Below, one piece after another: positions 1 to 6,943 of a DNA stretch of 27,224 nt (positions are counted from its first letter, which is position 1; each line of letters opens with the position of its first letter). A program made the position numbers and the translations under genes. Source of the stretch: Parvularculaceae bacterium. GTDB lineage: Bacteria > Pseudomonadota > Alphaproteobacteria > Caulobacterales > Parvularculaceae. Below the pieces are notes generated by a model. That model searched no databases. It had not been told where the DNA came from and saw only the letters and a program-made list of their open reading frames with translations. Location: the NCBI GenBank assembly GCA_027080545.1, contig JALWRV010000112.1, positions 1 through 27,224 of the forward strand, given 5' to 3'.

Positions 1-744
1 CTCGCCCGCGGTGCCACGGCTACCATTCCGGTTATGGTCAATGGGCCGGGGGGGTATTTGCAAGCCTGGATGGACTTCAATGGCAACAACTCCTTCGCGG
101 ATACTGGTGAACAAATCGCCACCAATGTGCAAGACAGTGATGGCGATGGATTGATCAATTTGTCGGTGACCATTCCAACAACCGCCACCTCGGCGCAGAC
201 TTATGCGCGCTTTCGCTGGAGCACCACACCGTCCCTATCGGCTACCGGCTCTGCCAATGATGGCGAAGTTGAAGATTATGCGGTGACCTTTACCGGTGCT
301 GCCTCACTGGTTGCGAATAAATCTATTGCCGTGTTTGATCCTGGCGCTTTAGGGCTTTATGCGGTGCCGGGCAATGATGTGATTTACACTTTCACCGTCA
401 CCAACACGGGCTCCGGGCCGGCAGATCCCGGTTCGATCGAAATCATCGACAAATTACCGGCGGAGGTAACGTTCTATAATGGGGATATTGATGATGCAGG
501 GCCAGAGCTCAATCCGGTTGCATTTAGTCAATCGAGTGGGGCAGGGCTGACCTTTACCTATGCAACTGATGCGGCCTATTCCAACGCGACTACCAAGCCG
601 GTAAACTTTGCCGCCTGCACCTATACGCCGACAGCGGGCTATGATCCGGCGGTAACCTATATATGTTTGCGCCCACAGGGTTCTTTTGCCTCGGGCACCC
701 CTGATCCCAATTTTACCCTGTCTTTCCGTGCTCGGATTGATTGA
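1..744 (+). CDS. Secreted GEVEDY/DUF11-domain protein, 3' part only
   Basis: The reading frame is open from base 1, so this is the C-terminal end of a longer gene whose start lies left of the window. The first about 95 residues resemble the GEVEDY domain of bacterial surface proteins: an AWMDFNGNNSF stretch, an Asp-rich DSDGDG turn that may bind calcium, and a closing GEVEDYAVTF. From about base 300 a DUF11-like beta-sandwich follows (YTFTVTNTGSGPA, then IIDKLPAEVTF), the immunoglobulin-like repeat common in large adhesins. The protein ends at FRARID with no transmembrane segment, no LPXTG-like or PEP-CTERM signal and no autotransporter barrel, so the visible part gives no anchoring mechanism. 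Role inferred: extracellular adhesin or matrix protein. The domains are clear by eye; the full architecture and secretion route are unknown. Confidence 0.75.
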   Translation, partial: LARGATATIPVMVNGPGGYLQAWMDFNGNNSFADTGEQIATNVQDSDGDGLINLSVTIPTTATSAQTYARFRWSTTPSLSATGSANDGEVEDYAVTFTGAASLVANKSIAVFDPGALGLYAVPGNDVIYTFTVTNTGSGPADPGSIEIIDKLPAEVTFYNGDIDDAGPELNPVAFSQSSGAGLTFTYATDAAYSNATTKPVNFAACTYTPTAGYDPAVTYICLRPQGSFASGTPDPNFTLSFRARID

Positions 745-824
745 GGATTGGGTGTTTTTTTTGCCCTTCACCATAAGCACTGTTCAAGATGACTCTTCGG
801 CGGGCTTCTCCTTTGACAGGCCAT

Positions 825-847
825 CCTTAGACAGGTTCAGGGTGAGG
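825..847 (+). repeat. Possible dispersed intergenic repeat
   Basis: The 23 bases beginning CCTTAGACAGG and ending TTCAGGGTGAGG closely resemble the CCTTCGACAGGCTCAGG-type sequence that recurs in intergenic DNA of many Alphaproteobacteria. A related CTTTGACAGG precedes it at 811-820. No inverted partner is present to form a hairpin. It lies between the ends of two convergent genes. Only one clear copy is in the window, so repeat status rests on recollection of the motif. Confidence 0.3.
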
Positions 848-884
848 CTCTCTTTTTGATTTTTATTGACTGTTCGCGATTACT

Positions 885-1799
885 TTAGCGGCGATAGTTA
901 AACCAGTCATCAAGTCGGGCGATTATGATATAGATCACTGCCAACACCACCAACACCCCGGCGGCAATTTGAAACGCCTCGCGATAATCTTGAGGTAAGG
1001 GGGCATCAGCCGGTGGTGGAGTGCCTATTTCAGTGCTGGTACCTGTCTCGCCACCCTCTACCGCGTCACCTGCTGTGCTGCTATCGCCTGTTGTGTCGGT
1101 CGTCTTTCCCGTTGATCCGGTCTCATCCGTAGTATTGGTCGCATCGGTGTTTACATCATTACCCGTGTCACTATTTTTGTCACTCTCATTGCCATTCATC
1201 ATCGCCGCCCCAGCTCCGGCAGCCCCACCGGCTCCGGCAACGACAGCGCCGTCAATGGTGCGCGACCCCAATACATTATCTCGTCTTGGGGTGTTTTCTT
1301 CGGGGGTGATGCGGGTTTCATCCTCCACCGTCCCCTCTTCGGAGGCTTCCGGGGGTAAATCGGTGAGGAACAGGGCAGCCTCGGCGGCTCGGCGGCGCAC
1401 CAGACCGGGCACTTCTTGTTTGCGCCCATTGATTGAGGCCTTGTTCCACCAAGTGATGGCTTCGGCAGCTTCGAAATATTTATTCTTGTTGAGCAGTCTT
1501 CGGGCCGTTGATCCACGAAAGGCATTGATCCCGATATTATAGGCTAGGGAAACCAGCGCATCGAATTGGTTTTGCCCCAGTGGCACATTGACTGCGCTGC
1601 TAATGCCATTTTCAAATCGGGTGAGGTCCTGACGTAACAGGTTTTCGGCCTCTTGCTCGGAAATGCTCATACCCTCGGATACATCACTACCCGTATGGCC
1701 ATAGCCAATGGTCCATATGCCCGCAATATCCTGGTAGGCCTCCAAGCGCAGGCCTTCGAAATGTTTGATCAGGTCAATACCTGTTTGTGAGACTTTCAT
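885..1799 (-). CDS. Phage-type lysozyme (GH24) with C-terminal membrane anchor
   Basis: A T4-lysozyme-family muramidase expected to cleave the MurNAc-GlcNAc bond of peptidoglycan. Residues about 3-150 form the domain; Glu15, Asp24 and Thr30 reproduce the spacing of the T4 triad Glu11/Asp20/Thr26 within HFEG and TIGYGHT. NVLGSRTI, an Ala/Gly-rich patch (184-201) and a long Thr/Gly/Glu linker follow. A hydrophobic segment at about 277-294 ends in RLDDWF. That tail layout recalls prophage lysozymes of Alphaproteobacteria. There is no N-terminal signal peptide. The start at 1799 was chosen over the upstream codon at 1820 because GGGGAG sits seven bases ahead of this ATG and MKVSQTG is the natural family N-terminus. 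No other phage gene is nearby, so it is either a domesticated prophage gene or a host muramidase of the same family. Family certain, biological role open. Confidence 0.85.
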   Translation of the reverse strand: MKVSQTGIDLIKHFEGLRLEAYQDIAGIWTIGYGHTGSDVSEGMSISEQEAENLLRQDLTRFENGISSAVNVPLGQNQFDALVSLAYNIGINAFRGSTARRLLNKNKYFEAAEAITWWNKASINGRKQEVPGLVRRRAAEAALFLTDLPPEASEEGTVEDETRITPEENTPRRDNVLGSRTIDGAVVAGAGGAAGAGAAMMNGNESDKNSDTGNDVNTDATNTTDETGSTGKTTDTTGDSSTAGDAVEGGETGTSTEIGTPPPADAPLPQDYREAFQIAAGVLVVLAVIYIIIARLDDWFNYRR

Positions 1800-2242
1800 T
1801 CTACTCCCCAAACCATACACGCCCCCATACTCCAGCCATTATGTCAGCAAAACCCGCCACAGGAAAGATAGGCCATAATGTTAGGGCGGGGATAAGATGG
1901 GAAGGGCAGTGGCCAGCCTAAAAGCGCACAATTTGCGCATTATGGAGCGATATGCCCTCACAATGGCGTCAATTGCCCCCTATTGGCTCTTTGTGACCTA
2001 AATAGGCCTGAAGAGGCCTTTATTTGGACATCAGCGATTATTAGCAAAAACCACCAAATTGCGCGTCAAACCTTGTGTCACGGGCCGTTCCCGATTATGC
2101 AGCGCTAAATCCCTAGTCTGTTTCATCTTGGGTGGCAGCTAGGCACATTTCTCGCAAGTGAAGCCAGAGCAGTAAACTGGGCATGGATGGGCAAGATTAA
2201 GATGTCACTTAGAGTTTGGGTTTAGGGAGTAGAGTTAAGATT
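1800..2242. promoter_or_regulatory. Divergent intergenic region, lysozyme / dksA
   Basis: This 443-base gap separates divergent genes and should hold both promoters. Visible structures are an inverted repeat GCGCA-N5-TGCGC at 1924-1938 and an imperfect hairpin at 1997-2027 built on two AGGCCT hexamers separated by four bases and flanked by AAATA/TATTT. A weak sigma-70-like pair TTGTGT (2073) with TATGCA 17 bases later precedes dksA but is too poor to call. Both downstream genes are preceded by nearly the same 15 bases (1800-1814 complement; 2219-2233). No convincing ORF was seen. Confidence 0.4.
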
Positions 2243-2659
2243 ATGTCAGTAACAAAAATTGTTGAATATCGCCCTTCAGCTGATGAACCTTATATGAACG
2301 AGCAAATGCTCAACTATTTCCGTCAGAAATTGCTTGATTGGAAAGAGGAAATTCTCAAAGAGAGCAAAGACACGCTGGATCAATTGCAGGAAGAAAATTT
2401 GCGCATGCCGGATGCGGCCGATCGGGCCTCCAGCGAGTCTGATAAATTTCTCGAATTGCGCACAAGAGATCGTCAGCGCAAATTAATCACCAAAATTGAT
2501 GCGGCGTTACGACGCATCGACACGGGTGAATATGGCTATTGCGAGGACACAGGCGAGCCGATTGGGGTTGGTCGTCTGGAAGCGCGTCCGATTACGACCT
2601 TGTGTATTGAAGCGCAAGAACGCCATGAACGCAGCGAAAAAGTGCATCGCGCGGACTAA
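2243..2659 (+). CDS. dksA: DksA/TraR-family RNA polymerase-binding transcription factor
   Basis: DksA inserts its coiled-coil tip into the RNA polymerase secondary channel and, with ppGpp, tunes rRNA and amino-acid promoters. The 138-residue product has the long helical N-terminal half (LLDWKEEILKESKDTL), the coiled-coil tip DAADRASSESD with its acidic residues, and the C-terminal globular part YGYCEDTGEPIG ... TTLCIEAQERHERSEK. Only two of the four zinc-finger cysteines are present (CEDT and CIEA instead of paired CxxC motifs), a reduction also known in alphaproteobacterial DksA. The ATG at 2243 gives the usual short N-terminus; a TTG at 2216 in frame would add an unlikely GLGSR leader. GGGAG lies 13 bases before the ATG, rather far. 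It stands alone between divergent lysozyme and downstream MAPEG genes. Assignment is strong. Confidence 0.93.
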   Translation: MSVTKIVEYRPSADEPYMNEQMLNYFRQKLLDWKEEILKESKDTLDQLQEENLRMPDAADRASSESDKFLELRTRDRQRKLITKIDAALRRIDTGEYGYCEDTGEPIGVGRLEARPITTLCIEAQERHERSEKVHRAD

Positions 2660-2806
2660 TCCCAGCCTTTCATTCTTGTGTTATTAGTTTTGCTGATGAC
2701 AGCCATGTGTGTCTATTGATTGACCCTTGGGAACCATCCTTCTAGGCTCAATCAGTTGCGTCTTTATCTACGCATTTGTTTACACAAGACCGCGAGAGGT
2801 TATCCC

Positions 2807-3208
2807 ATGGTTTTTCCCGTTTATACTGCCATTGCGGCAGCGACCTTAACCCTCATCTTGATGGTTTTAGGGTTTTATACCGTTAGCGCTCGGCGCTCTG
2901 AAAGCACTAGCCTCGGATTTAAAAAAGGATCTACATTGGAAAAACGGGTGCGCGCCCATGCCAATCTAGCTGAATATGGCCCGCTCATTCTGATCAGCTT
3001 GGGACTTATCGAAATCTCCGTCGGTCGTTCTATGGTGGTTGCCGGGCTGGCGGCCTGGTTGATTATCGCGCGCACTCTTCACCCCATTGGCCTGATTACT
3101 AAAACCGGGGCCAATGCATTTCGCTTCATTGGGGCAGCCTCAACCTTTTTAATCGGTATTATTGTCGGCATTTGGCTATTGATTATCGCGGTTAAATATT
3201 TGAATTAG
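2807..3208 (+). CDS. MAPEG-family membrane protein
   Basis: A 133-residue integral membrane protein with four hydrophobic segments (about 4-25, 56-72, 74-92 and 108-130). The conserved MAPEG signature RVRAHANLAEYGPL is at about 46-59, followed by RTLHPIG. The family covers microsomal glutathione transferases and eicosanoid enzymes in eukaryotes; bacterial members are mostly uncharacterised, so glutathione-dependent detoxification is only a family-level guess. The ATG at 2807 is chosen because GAGAGG ends seven bases upstream and it opens directly into the first membrane helix; an in-frame start at 2720 would add 29 unrelated polar residues. Its stop overlaps the end of the convergent glycosyltransferase-deacetylase gene by 17 bases. 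Family call is confident, substrate unknown. Confidence 0.88.
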   Translation: MVFPVYTAIAAATLTLILMVLGFYTVSARRSESTSLGFKKGSTLEKRVRAHANLAEYGPLILISLGLIEISVGRSMVVAGLAAWLIIARTLHPIGLITKTGANAFRFIGAASTFLIGIIVGIWLLIIAVKYLN

Positions 3209-5384
3209 CAAAGCCGGAGTAGATTGCGTCAATATCTTGCAGCCTCAAAAATGCTTTGGGGTTGTTTGCATTTTGCCATTTAAAAAATTGATCCAGCCGG
3301 TGCAACAAGGCCTCAACCTCTTTTGGGTTTCTAGCATAGGGGTTTGCCCCGGCAGACAGAGAGGATGAGTGCAAGGACAGGCTCATCATTGATACGTGCT
3401 GACGGTTAAGCGCTTTGGCCAGAGCAATCATGTCGGCAATATTGTTGCCTTCCGGTGTTAAGCGCATGGGGGCGCTAAAATGTTTTTGCCCAAGAGAGAG
3501 ATCAGCAAAATTGGCCATATGATTTTCATTGGTGGGAAAGAATAAACGGGTGCGTTTAAGTGCCCGGGCGCCGGAGGGGGGAATGACAGAAAGCAGCTTT
3601 CCAGTGCCGGTTTTATGAAAAAAAGGATCGGCAGATAGGGCAGAAAAATTAGGCCCACCTTGAGGGCGAAAGTCAAAACCGGCACTGGGACTAAAATCAT
3701 GCCGCACACCAATTTCTGCCAAATGATCAAGCACAAAGGGGGCAATGCCATAACGACCAGCACGATGGGTGGTGGCGCGAAACCCAAAAACGCGCTCGAA
3801 CTGGTCGGCCAATGTCTTCAAAGTTTCAAAATGTAAGGTGTGTGGCATTTGTGACTGATAAAGGTGGGATTGCTTTTTCAGCGCATCCTCCGGTGGCGTT
3901 TGCCAGGCGTGAAGGTGCAACCCCAGGCTAGCGCGCCCCTCAGTGTGCAAGGCGTGAAACCAGTCAATATAATCGCTGTCTCGCAATAAGGGCCATGTTA
4001 GAAAATAGTGAGGCTGTATGCCATATTGTTCGCAGAGGGCTTGAAAGGGCGCGAAATCTTCGATGGGAGATAGGCAATAGGCCACGGACTTTCCATCGGC
4101 CCAGTTAAAAATTTCTTCGGTGTCGATTGTTACCAATAGGGGGGGATGTGTTTCAGAAGGAGGAAAGCGACCGACAGTGTGCCATACGGGCTGGGGTTTT
4201 TTGATGGTTTTGGGTTGGATGGTCTTTTCCCACAGGTCAAGAATGTGCGCAGCGGTTTGTTGCCATGAGAATTGTTCCGCATAGAGGCGCGTTTTCTTGC
4301 GATCTGGTAAGTTGGCGAAGAGATCATTCAGGCCATCACGCAAGGCTGAGGCGCTACGTTCGCCAAGAATACGTCCGGCTTCAGGGGCACGGATGACCTC
4401 CGCATTGCCGCCAATATCAAAAGCGATGCAAGGGGTGCCGCAGGCCATGGCTTCGAGCAACACGTTGGGCCAACCCTCGCGGTCTGAACCAAGGGCGAGC
4501 ATATCCACGCGATTATACAGATCGGGTAATTGATCCGGGTGAAGAGCGCCCGTAAAAGAGACACGATCGGCAATATTGAGTTCTTGAACAAGAGATTTGA
4601 GTTTTTTTTCTTCAGGCCCATCGCCAACCACCAACAGGCGAGCCCTGTCAATTTCCGCCACCGCCCGGATCACCAGATCATGACCTTTGCGGTCAATAAG
4701 ATGACCAACCGAAGCAATGGCGGGCGTGGAAGTTCGGTGGCTTGGTGTGATATTTTGTGGATGATAGCGATCCAAATCAACGCCATTACGCAAGGTGTGA
4801 ATTTTATCACCATTCATGCCGAGGGCGATCATTTGTTTACGCAGCGCTCCGCATACGCTGATCGACGCATTGGCGCGTTCGGCGGCGCTAAGAATTTTCT
4901 CTCGTGGCCCCGAAAAATTAGCAATCTGAGTAATATCACTGCCGCGTGCGGTGACAATAACGGGCTTGTTAAATAAGTGAGCGACATTCACCGCCGCAAC
5001 CCCGTCCGGATAATAATAATGGGCATCGATGAGATCAAAATCCCATCCCCCATCAAGTAGTTGCTGTATTGCTCCTTTAAAACAGGCGGTGAGGGTAGAG
5101 GTAACAACCCCCATGCCTATTTTAGGGGGAACGAGATAGCGCGGATGGCGCACATCTACACCGTAACGCCATTCCCGAAGGGGTATCTTGGCATAGTTTG
5201 CATAAGCCCTGAAAATTTTTGCTTTAGAAGGAAACCATGGCACCGGGGCAATCACGCGTATATCTAAATTCTGTTGGCGGGTTTTGGCCAAGGCGGTGAT
5301 GGCGCGCAAGCGGTTTTCGACGAATATCCCATGTGAGGGTTTCACCGAATTGGGAAACAGGCTTGTGAGAACCAGAATGCGCAT
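3192..5384 (-). CDS. Bifunctional GT4 glycosyltransferase / WalW-like polysaccharide deacetylase
   Basis: A 730-residue two-enzyme fusion. Residues 1 to about 395 are a GT-B, family 4 glycosyltransferase: N-terminal VLTSLFPNSVKPSHGIFVENR, then TARGSDIT, LRNGVDLDRY, VGDGPE and the nucleotide-sugar EX7E motif REGWPNVLLEAMACGTP. From about residue 413 a second domain begins with VTIDTEEIFNW and continues with LGLHLHAW and THRAGRYG, matching the WalW-type polysaccharide deacetylase-like group; the Asp of TIDTEE and the His residues are the likely metal ligands. No signal peptide or membrane helix is visible, so both domains should act in the cytoplasm. It is transcribed away from the EPS block across a 355-base shared upstream region. 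It probably adds a hexose to a lipid-linked precursor and edits an N-acetyl group. Domain calls strong; donor, acceptor and true deacetylase activity inferred. Confidence 0.88.
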   Translation of the reverse strand: MRILVLTSLFPNSVKPSHGIFVENRLRAITALAKTRQQNLDIRVIAPVPWFPSKAKIFRAYANYAKIPLREWRYGVDVRHPRYLVPPKIGMGVVTSTLTACFKGAIQQLLDGGWDFDLIDAHYYYPDGVAAVNVAHLFNKPVIVTARGSDITQIANFSGPREKILSAAERANASISVCGALRKQMIALGMNGDKIHTLRNGVDLDRYHPQNITPSHRTSTPAIASVGHLIDRKGHDLVIRAVAEIDRARLLVVGDGPEEKKLKSLVQELNIADRVSFTGALHPDQLPDLYNRVDMLALGSDREGWPNVLLEAMACGTPCIAFDIGGNAEVIRAPEAGRILGERSASALRDGLNDLFANLPDRKKTRLYAEQFSWQQTAAHILDLWEKTIQPKTIKKPQPVWHTVGRFPPSETHPPLLVTIDTEEIFNWADGKSVAYCLSPIEDFAPFQALCEQYGIQPHYFLTWPLLRDSDYIDWFHALHTEGRASLGLHLHAWQTPPEDALKKQSHLYQSQMPHTLHFETLKTLADQFERVFGFRATTHRAGRYGIAPFVLDHLAEIGVRHDFSPSAGFDFRPQGGPNFSALSADPFFHKTGTGKLLSVIPPSGARALKRTRLFFPTNENHMANFADLSLGQKHFSAPMRLTPEGNNIADMIALAKALNRQHVSMMSLSLHSSSLSAGANPYARNPKEVEALLHRLDQFFKWQNANNPKAFLRLQDIDAIYSGFANSNI

Positions 5385-5479
5385 AATTGCTCTTTCAAAA
5401 ATGGTGGCTCATCCTTCTACTCGCAAGATTATGGCCAAGTGCTGATGTCTGGAGGAGGCGAATTTTCGTAGGCTTTATG

Positions 5480-5496
5480 ATTGTCGCGCGCACAAT
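5480..5496. promoter_or_regulatory. Inverted repeat, possible enhancer/activator site
   Basis: ATTGT and ACAAT arms flank seven bases (CGCGCGC). The site lies about 130-147 bases upstream of the sigma-54-like -24 element, the distance at which bacterial enhancer-binding proteins commonly bind. Direct sequence evidence is limited to the symmetry; the role is inferred. Confidence 0.35.
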
Positions 5497-5626
5497 TTTA
5501 TGGGGTATGGGGTGACCTAAAATCAACCCCGTAAGAGCGGTGGGGGAAATAATGCGGCCCTAGGAATGAATGCGCGCCTGCAACTATGGCTAAAAAAGAG
5601 TGTTTAAGGCCTGAACCCAGCATAAA

Positions 5627-5642
5627 TGGCACGAATTTGGCA
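5627..5642 (+). promoter_or_regulatory. Sigma-54 (-24/-12) promoter candidate
   Basis: TGGCACG-AATT-TGGCA matches the RpoN consensus TGGCACG-N4-TTGCA with one mismatch at the second base of the -12 element. The invariant GG and GC pairs are present and correctly spaced. Transcription would start near 5653-5656 and give a leader of about 85 bases before the phosphoglycosyl transferase gene. PEP-CTERM/XrtA EPS loci are often linked to sigma-54 regulation through the PrsK/PrsR pair, which fits this position. Confidence 0.6.
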
Positions 5643-5739
5643 TCTTGTTGGGGGAATGAGTGTGTCTTTATCTGGGGAAGATTTGCATTCAGGTCGCCCA
5701 TCTTCTAAATAAAGGGTGGGAAATATTGGAGTAGCGTAG

Positions 5740-6624
5740 TTGTTGGGGTTTAGCGAATTTATTTCGCAAATTGGTTGGGGTGGCGTGTTTATTTTCACGC
5801 AAATCGCTCTTGCAATCTGTTTGCTGATCTATGTCACGCGGTTGCGTCACACGGCGCAAATCGCGGCCTTTTTTGCTTTGCCGCGTCGACGGGTTTTAGA
5901 AAAACATCGTTTCGGGCGTGTTCTTTTACAGTTTTTTTCGCCAGCGCACCCTGACACGGAACATCTGATCGGCAAAATTGATCTAGCGGATTTTAGGCCT
6001 GCGGAGATTGAGGCCAATCCAGTGGCTAAAGGCGTATGGATTTCGCGTCTGATGAAGCGTGGATTTGATATCATCATGGCGCTTAGCCTGTTGATTTTTA
6101 CTTTTCCGGTATTGGTTGCTTGTGCGGTGGCGGTCAAGGTCAGCTCTCCGGGACCTGTGTTTTACAAGCAGATTCGTGTGGGACGCCATGGAAAGCATTT
6201 TTCCATTTTGAAGTTTCGTTCAATGATCAAAGATGCGGAAAAAGATGGGGCCAGATGGGCAGCCCCGGCCGACGAACGTATCACCAAGGTTGGGGCCTTT
6301 TTGCGCCGCTCTAGGCTCGATGAAATTCCGCAAGTGATTAATATTTTACGCGGAGAAATGAGTTTTGTGGGGCCGCGTCCGGAGCGCCCGGAATTTACCC
6401 AAATGCTTGTGAAACATTTACCCCATTATAACGAGCGCCATTTAATGAAGCCGGGGCTAACCGGATGGGCGCAGGTCAACTCGCCTTATGGTGCATCCGT
6501 CGAGGATTCACGCGATAAGCTTACCTATGACCTGTATTATGTGAAGAATTTTTCCCTCATCCTTGATTTATTTATCATCATCAAGACGGTGCGTGTGGCC
6601 TTGTTCGGCGTCGGGGCGCGTTAA
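5740..6624 (+). CDS. Polyprenyl-phosphate sugar-1-phosphate transferase (EPS initiation)
   Basis: This enzyme starts EPS repeat-unit assembly by moving a sugar-1-phosphate onto undecaprenyl phosphate at the inner membrane. Residues about 13-33 form an N-terminal helix. The bacterial sugar transferase domain runs from about 102: SRLMKRGFDIIMALSLLIF membrane-inserted segment, SSPGPVFYKQIRVGRHGK, LKFRSM, the catalytic Asp-Glu pair in RLDEIPQ (194-195), then SFVGPRPERPEF and KPGLTGWAQV. At 294 residues it lacks the large N-terminal multi-helix and CoA-binding-like region of the roughly 450-residue WcaJ/EpsB type. The start is TTG at 5740: the preceding codon is a stop, and GGAG at 5728-5731 is eight bases upstream. 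It heads the rightward EPS block, separated by 319 bases from the next gene. Reaction class is secure; sugar donor unknown. Confidence 0.9.
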   Translation: MLGFSEFISQIGWGGVFIFTQIALAICLLIYVTRLRHTAQIAAFFALPRRRVLEKHRFGRVLLQFFSPAHPDTEHLIGKIDLADFRPAEIEANPVAKGVWISRLMKRGFDIIMALSLLIFTFPVLVACAVAVKVSSPGPVFYKQIRVGRHGKHFSILKFRSMIKDAEKDGARWAAPADERITKVGAFLRRSRLDEIPQVINILRGEMSFVGPRPERPEFTQMLVKHLPHYNERHLMKPGLTGWAQVNSPYGASVEDSRDKLTYDLYYVKNFSLILDLFIIIKTVRVALFGVGAR

Positions 6625-6943
6625 TAAATACCCCCTCAAAGTCAGTCTTTATATGGGAAATCGTTAAGAGATGGGGCGGGCAAAGGTTAACAAATAGGCC
6701 TGATTTGTTTATCTTAACGGCCTGTAAAGGAGTGGGCTGTTAGTTCAAACTGTATCAAATTGTAACGGATTCTATCTCGGGCGATGGAATCTGACGGTTT
6801 TTGTTGAGGCGATTAATCTATTTGGGTTGTGCGGTAAAAAAATCCCCATAACCGGATATCAAAAGAGCCATTTTTGCGCGCAACTTGCATAGGTTGTAAA
6901 GTGAGATGCAAAGCGAATGGGCTGGCTGGAGGAGGCTGGTAAT
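6625..6943. promoter_or_regulatory. Intergenic region with nested inverted repeats
   Basis: This 319-base gap between two EPS genes is unusually long for the cluster. It holds the nested repeat at 6662-6719 (separate entry), a short palindrome TTGCGCGCAA at 6874-6883 and the strong ribosome-binding site GGAGGAGG at 6928-6935. No promoter with good -35 and -10 elements was found, though the length suggests a second transcription start for the export genes. Confidence 0.4.
6662..6719. repeat. Nested inverted repeats downstream of the sugar transferase
   Basis: Outer arms CGTTAAGA (6662-6669) and TCTTAACG (6712-6719) enclose inner arms AACAAAT (6689-6695) and ATTTGTT (6703-6709) with a seven-base centre AGGCCTG. 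All arms are perfect. No T-run follows, so a simple Rho-independent terminator is unlikely; a processing hairpin or protein operator is possible. Confidence 0.5.

Larger units (their letters stand above)
5385..5739. promoter_or_regulatory. Divergent control region of the EPS locus
   Basis: This 355-base gap lies between the fused glycosyltransferase gene and the rightward EPS block. Apart from the sigma-54-like element and the upstream inverted repeat listed separately, nothing else convincing was seen; the short minus-strand ORFs inside it have no family resemblance or good ribosome-binding site. Confidence 0.5.

Noticed and set aside
454..780. 108-residue minus-strand open frame
   Set aside because: Overlaps the GEVEDY/DUF11 gene in antisense and has no ribosome-binding site or recognisable domain.
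1021..1542. 173-residue plus-strand open frame
   Set aside because: Antisense to the lysozyme gene; composition is Ser/Val/Pro-rich as expected from the complement of the Thr/Gly linker.
5498..5798. Two short minus-strand frames in the EPS control region
   Set aside because: No ribosome-binding site, no domain, and they overlap the sigma-54-like promoter and the start of the sugar transferase.
6874..6883. TTGCGCGCAA palindrome as an operator
   Set aside because: Ten bases of GC/TT symmetry are common by chance; no second copy or spacing relationship was seen.
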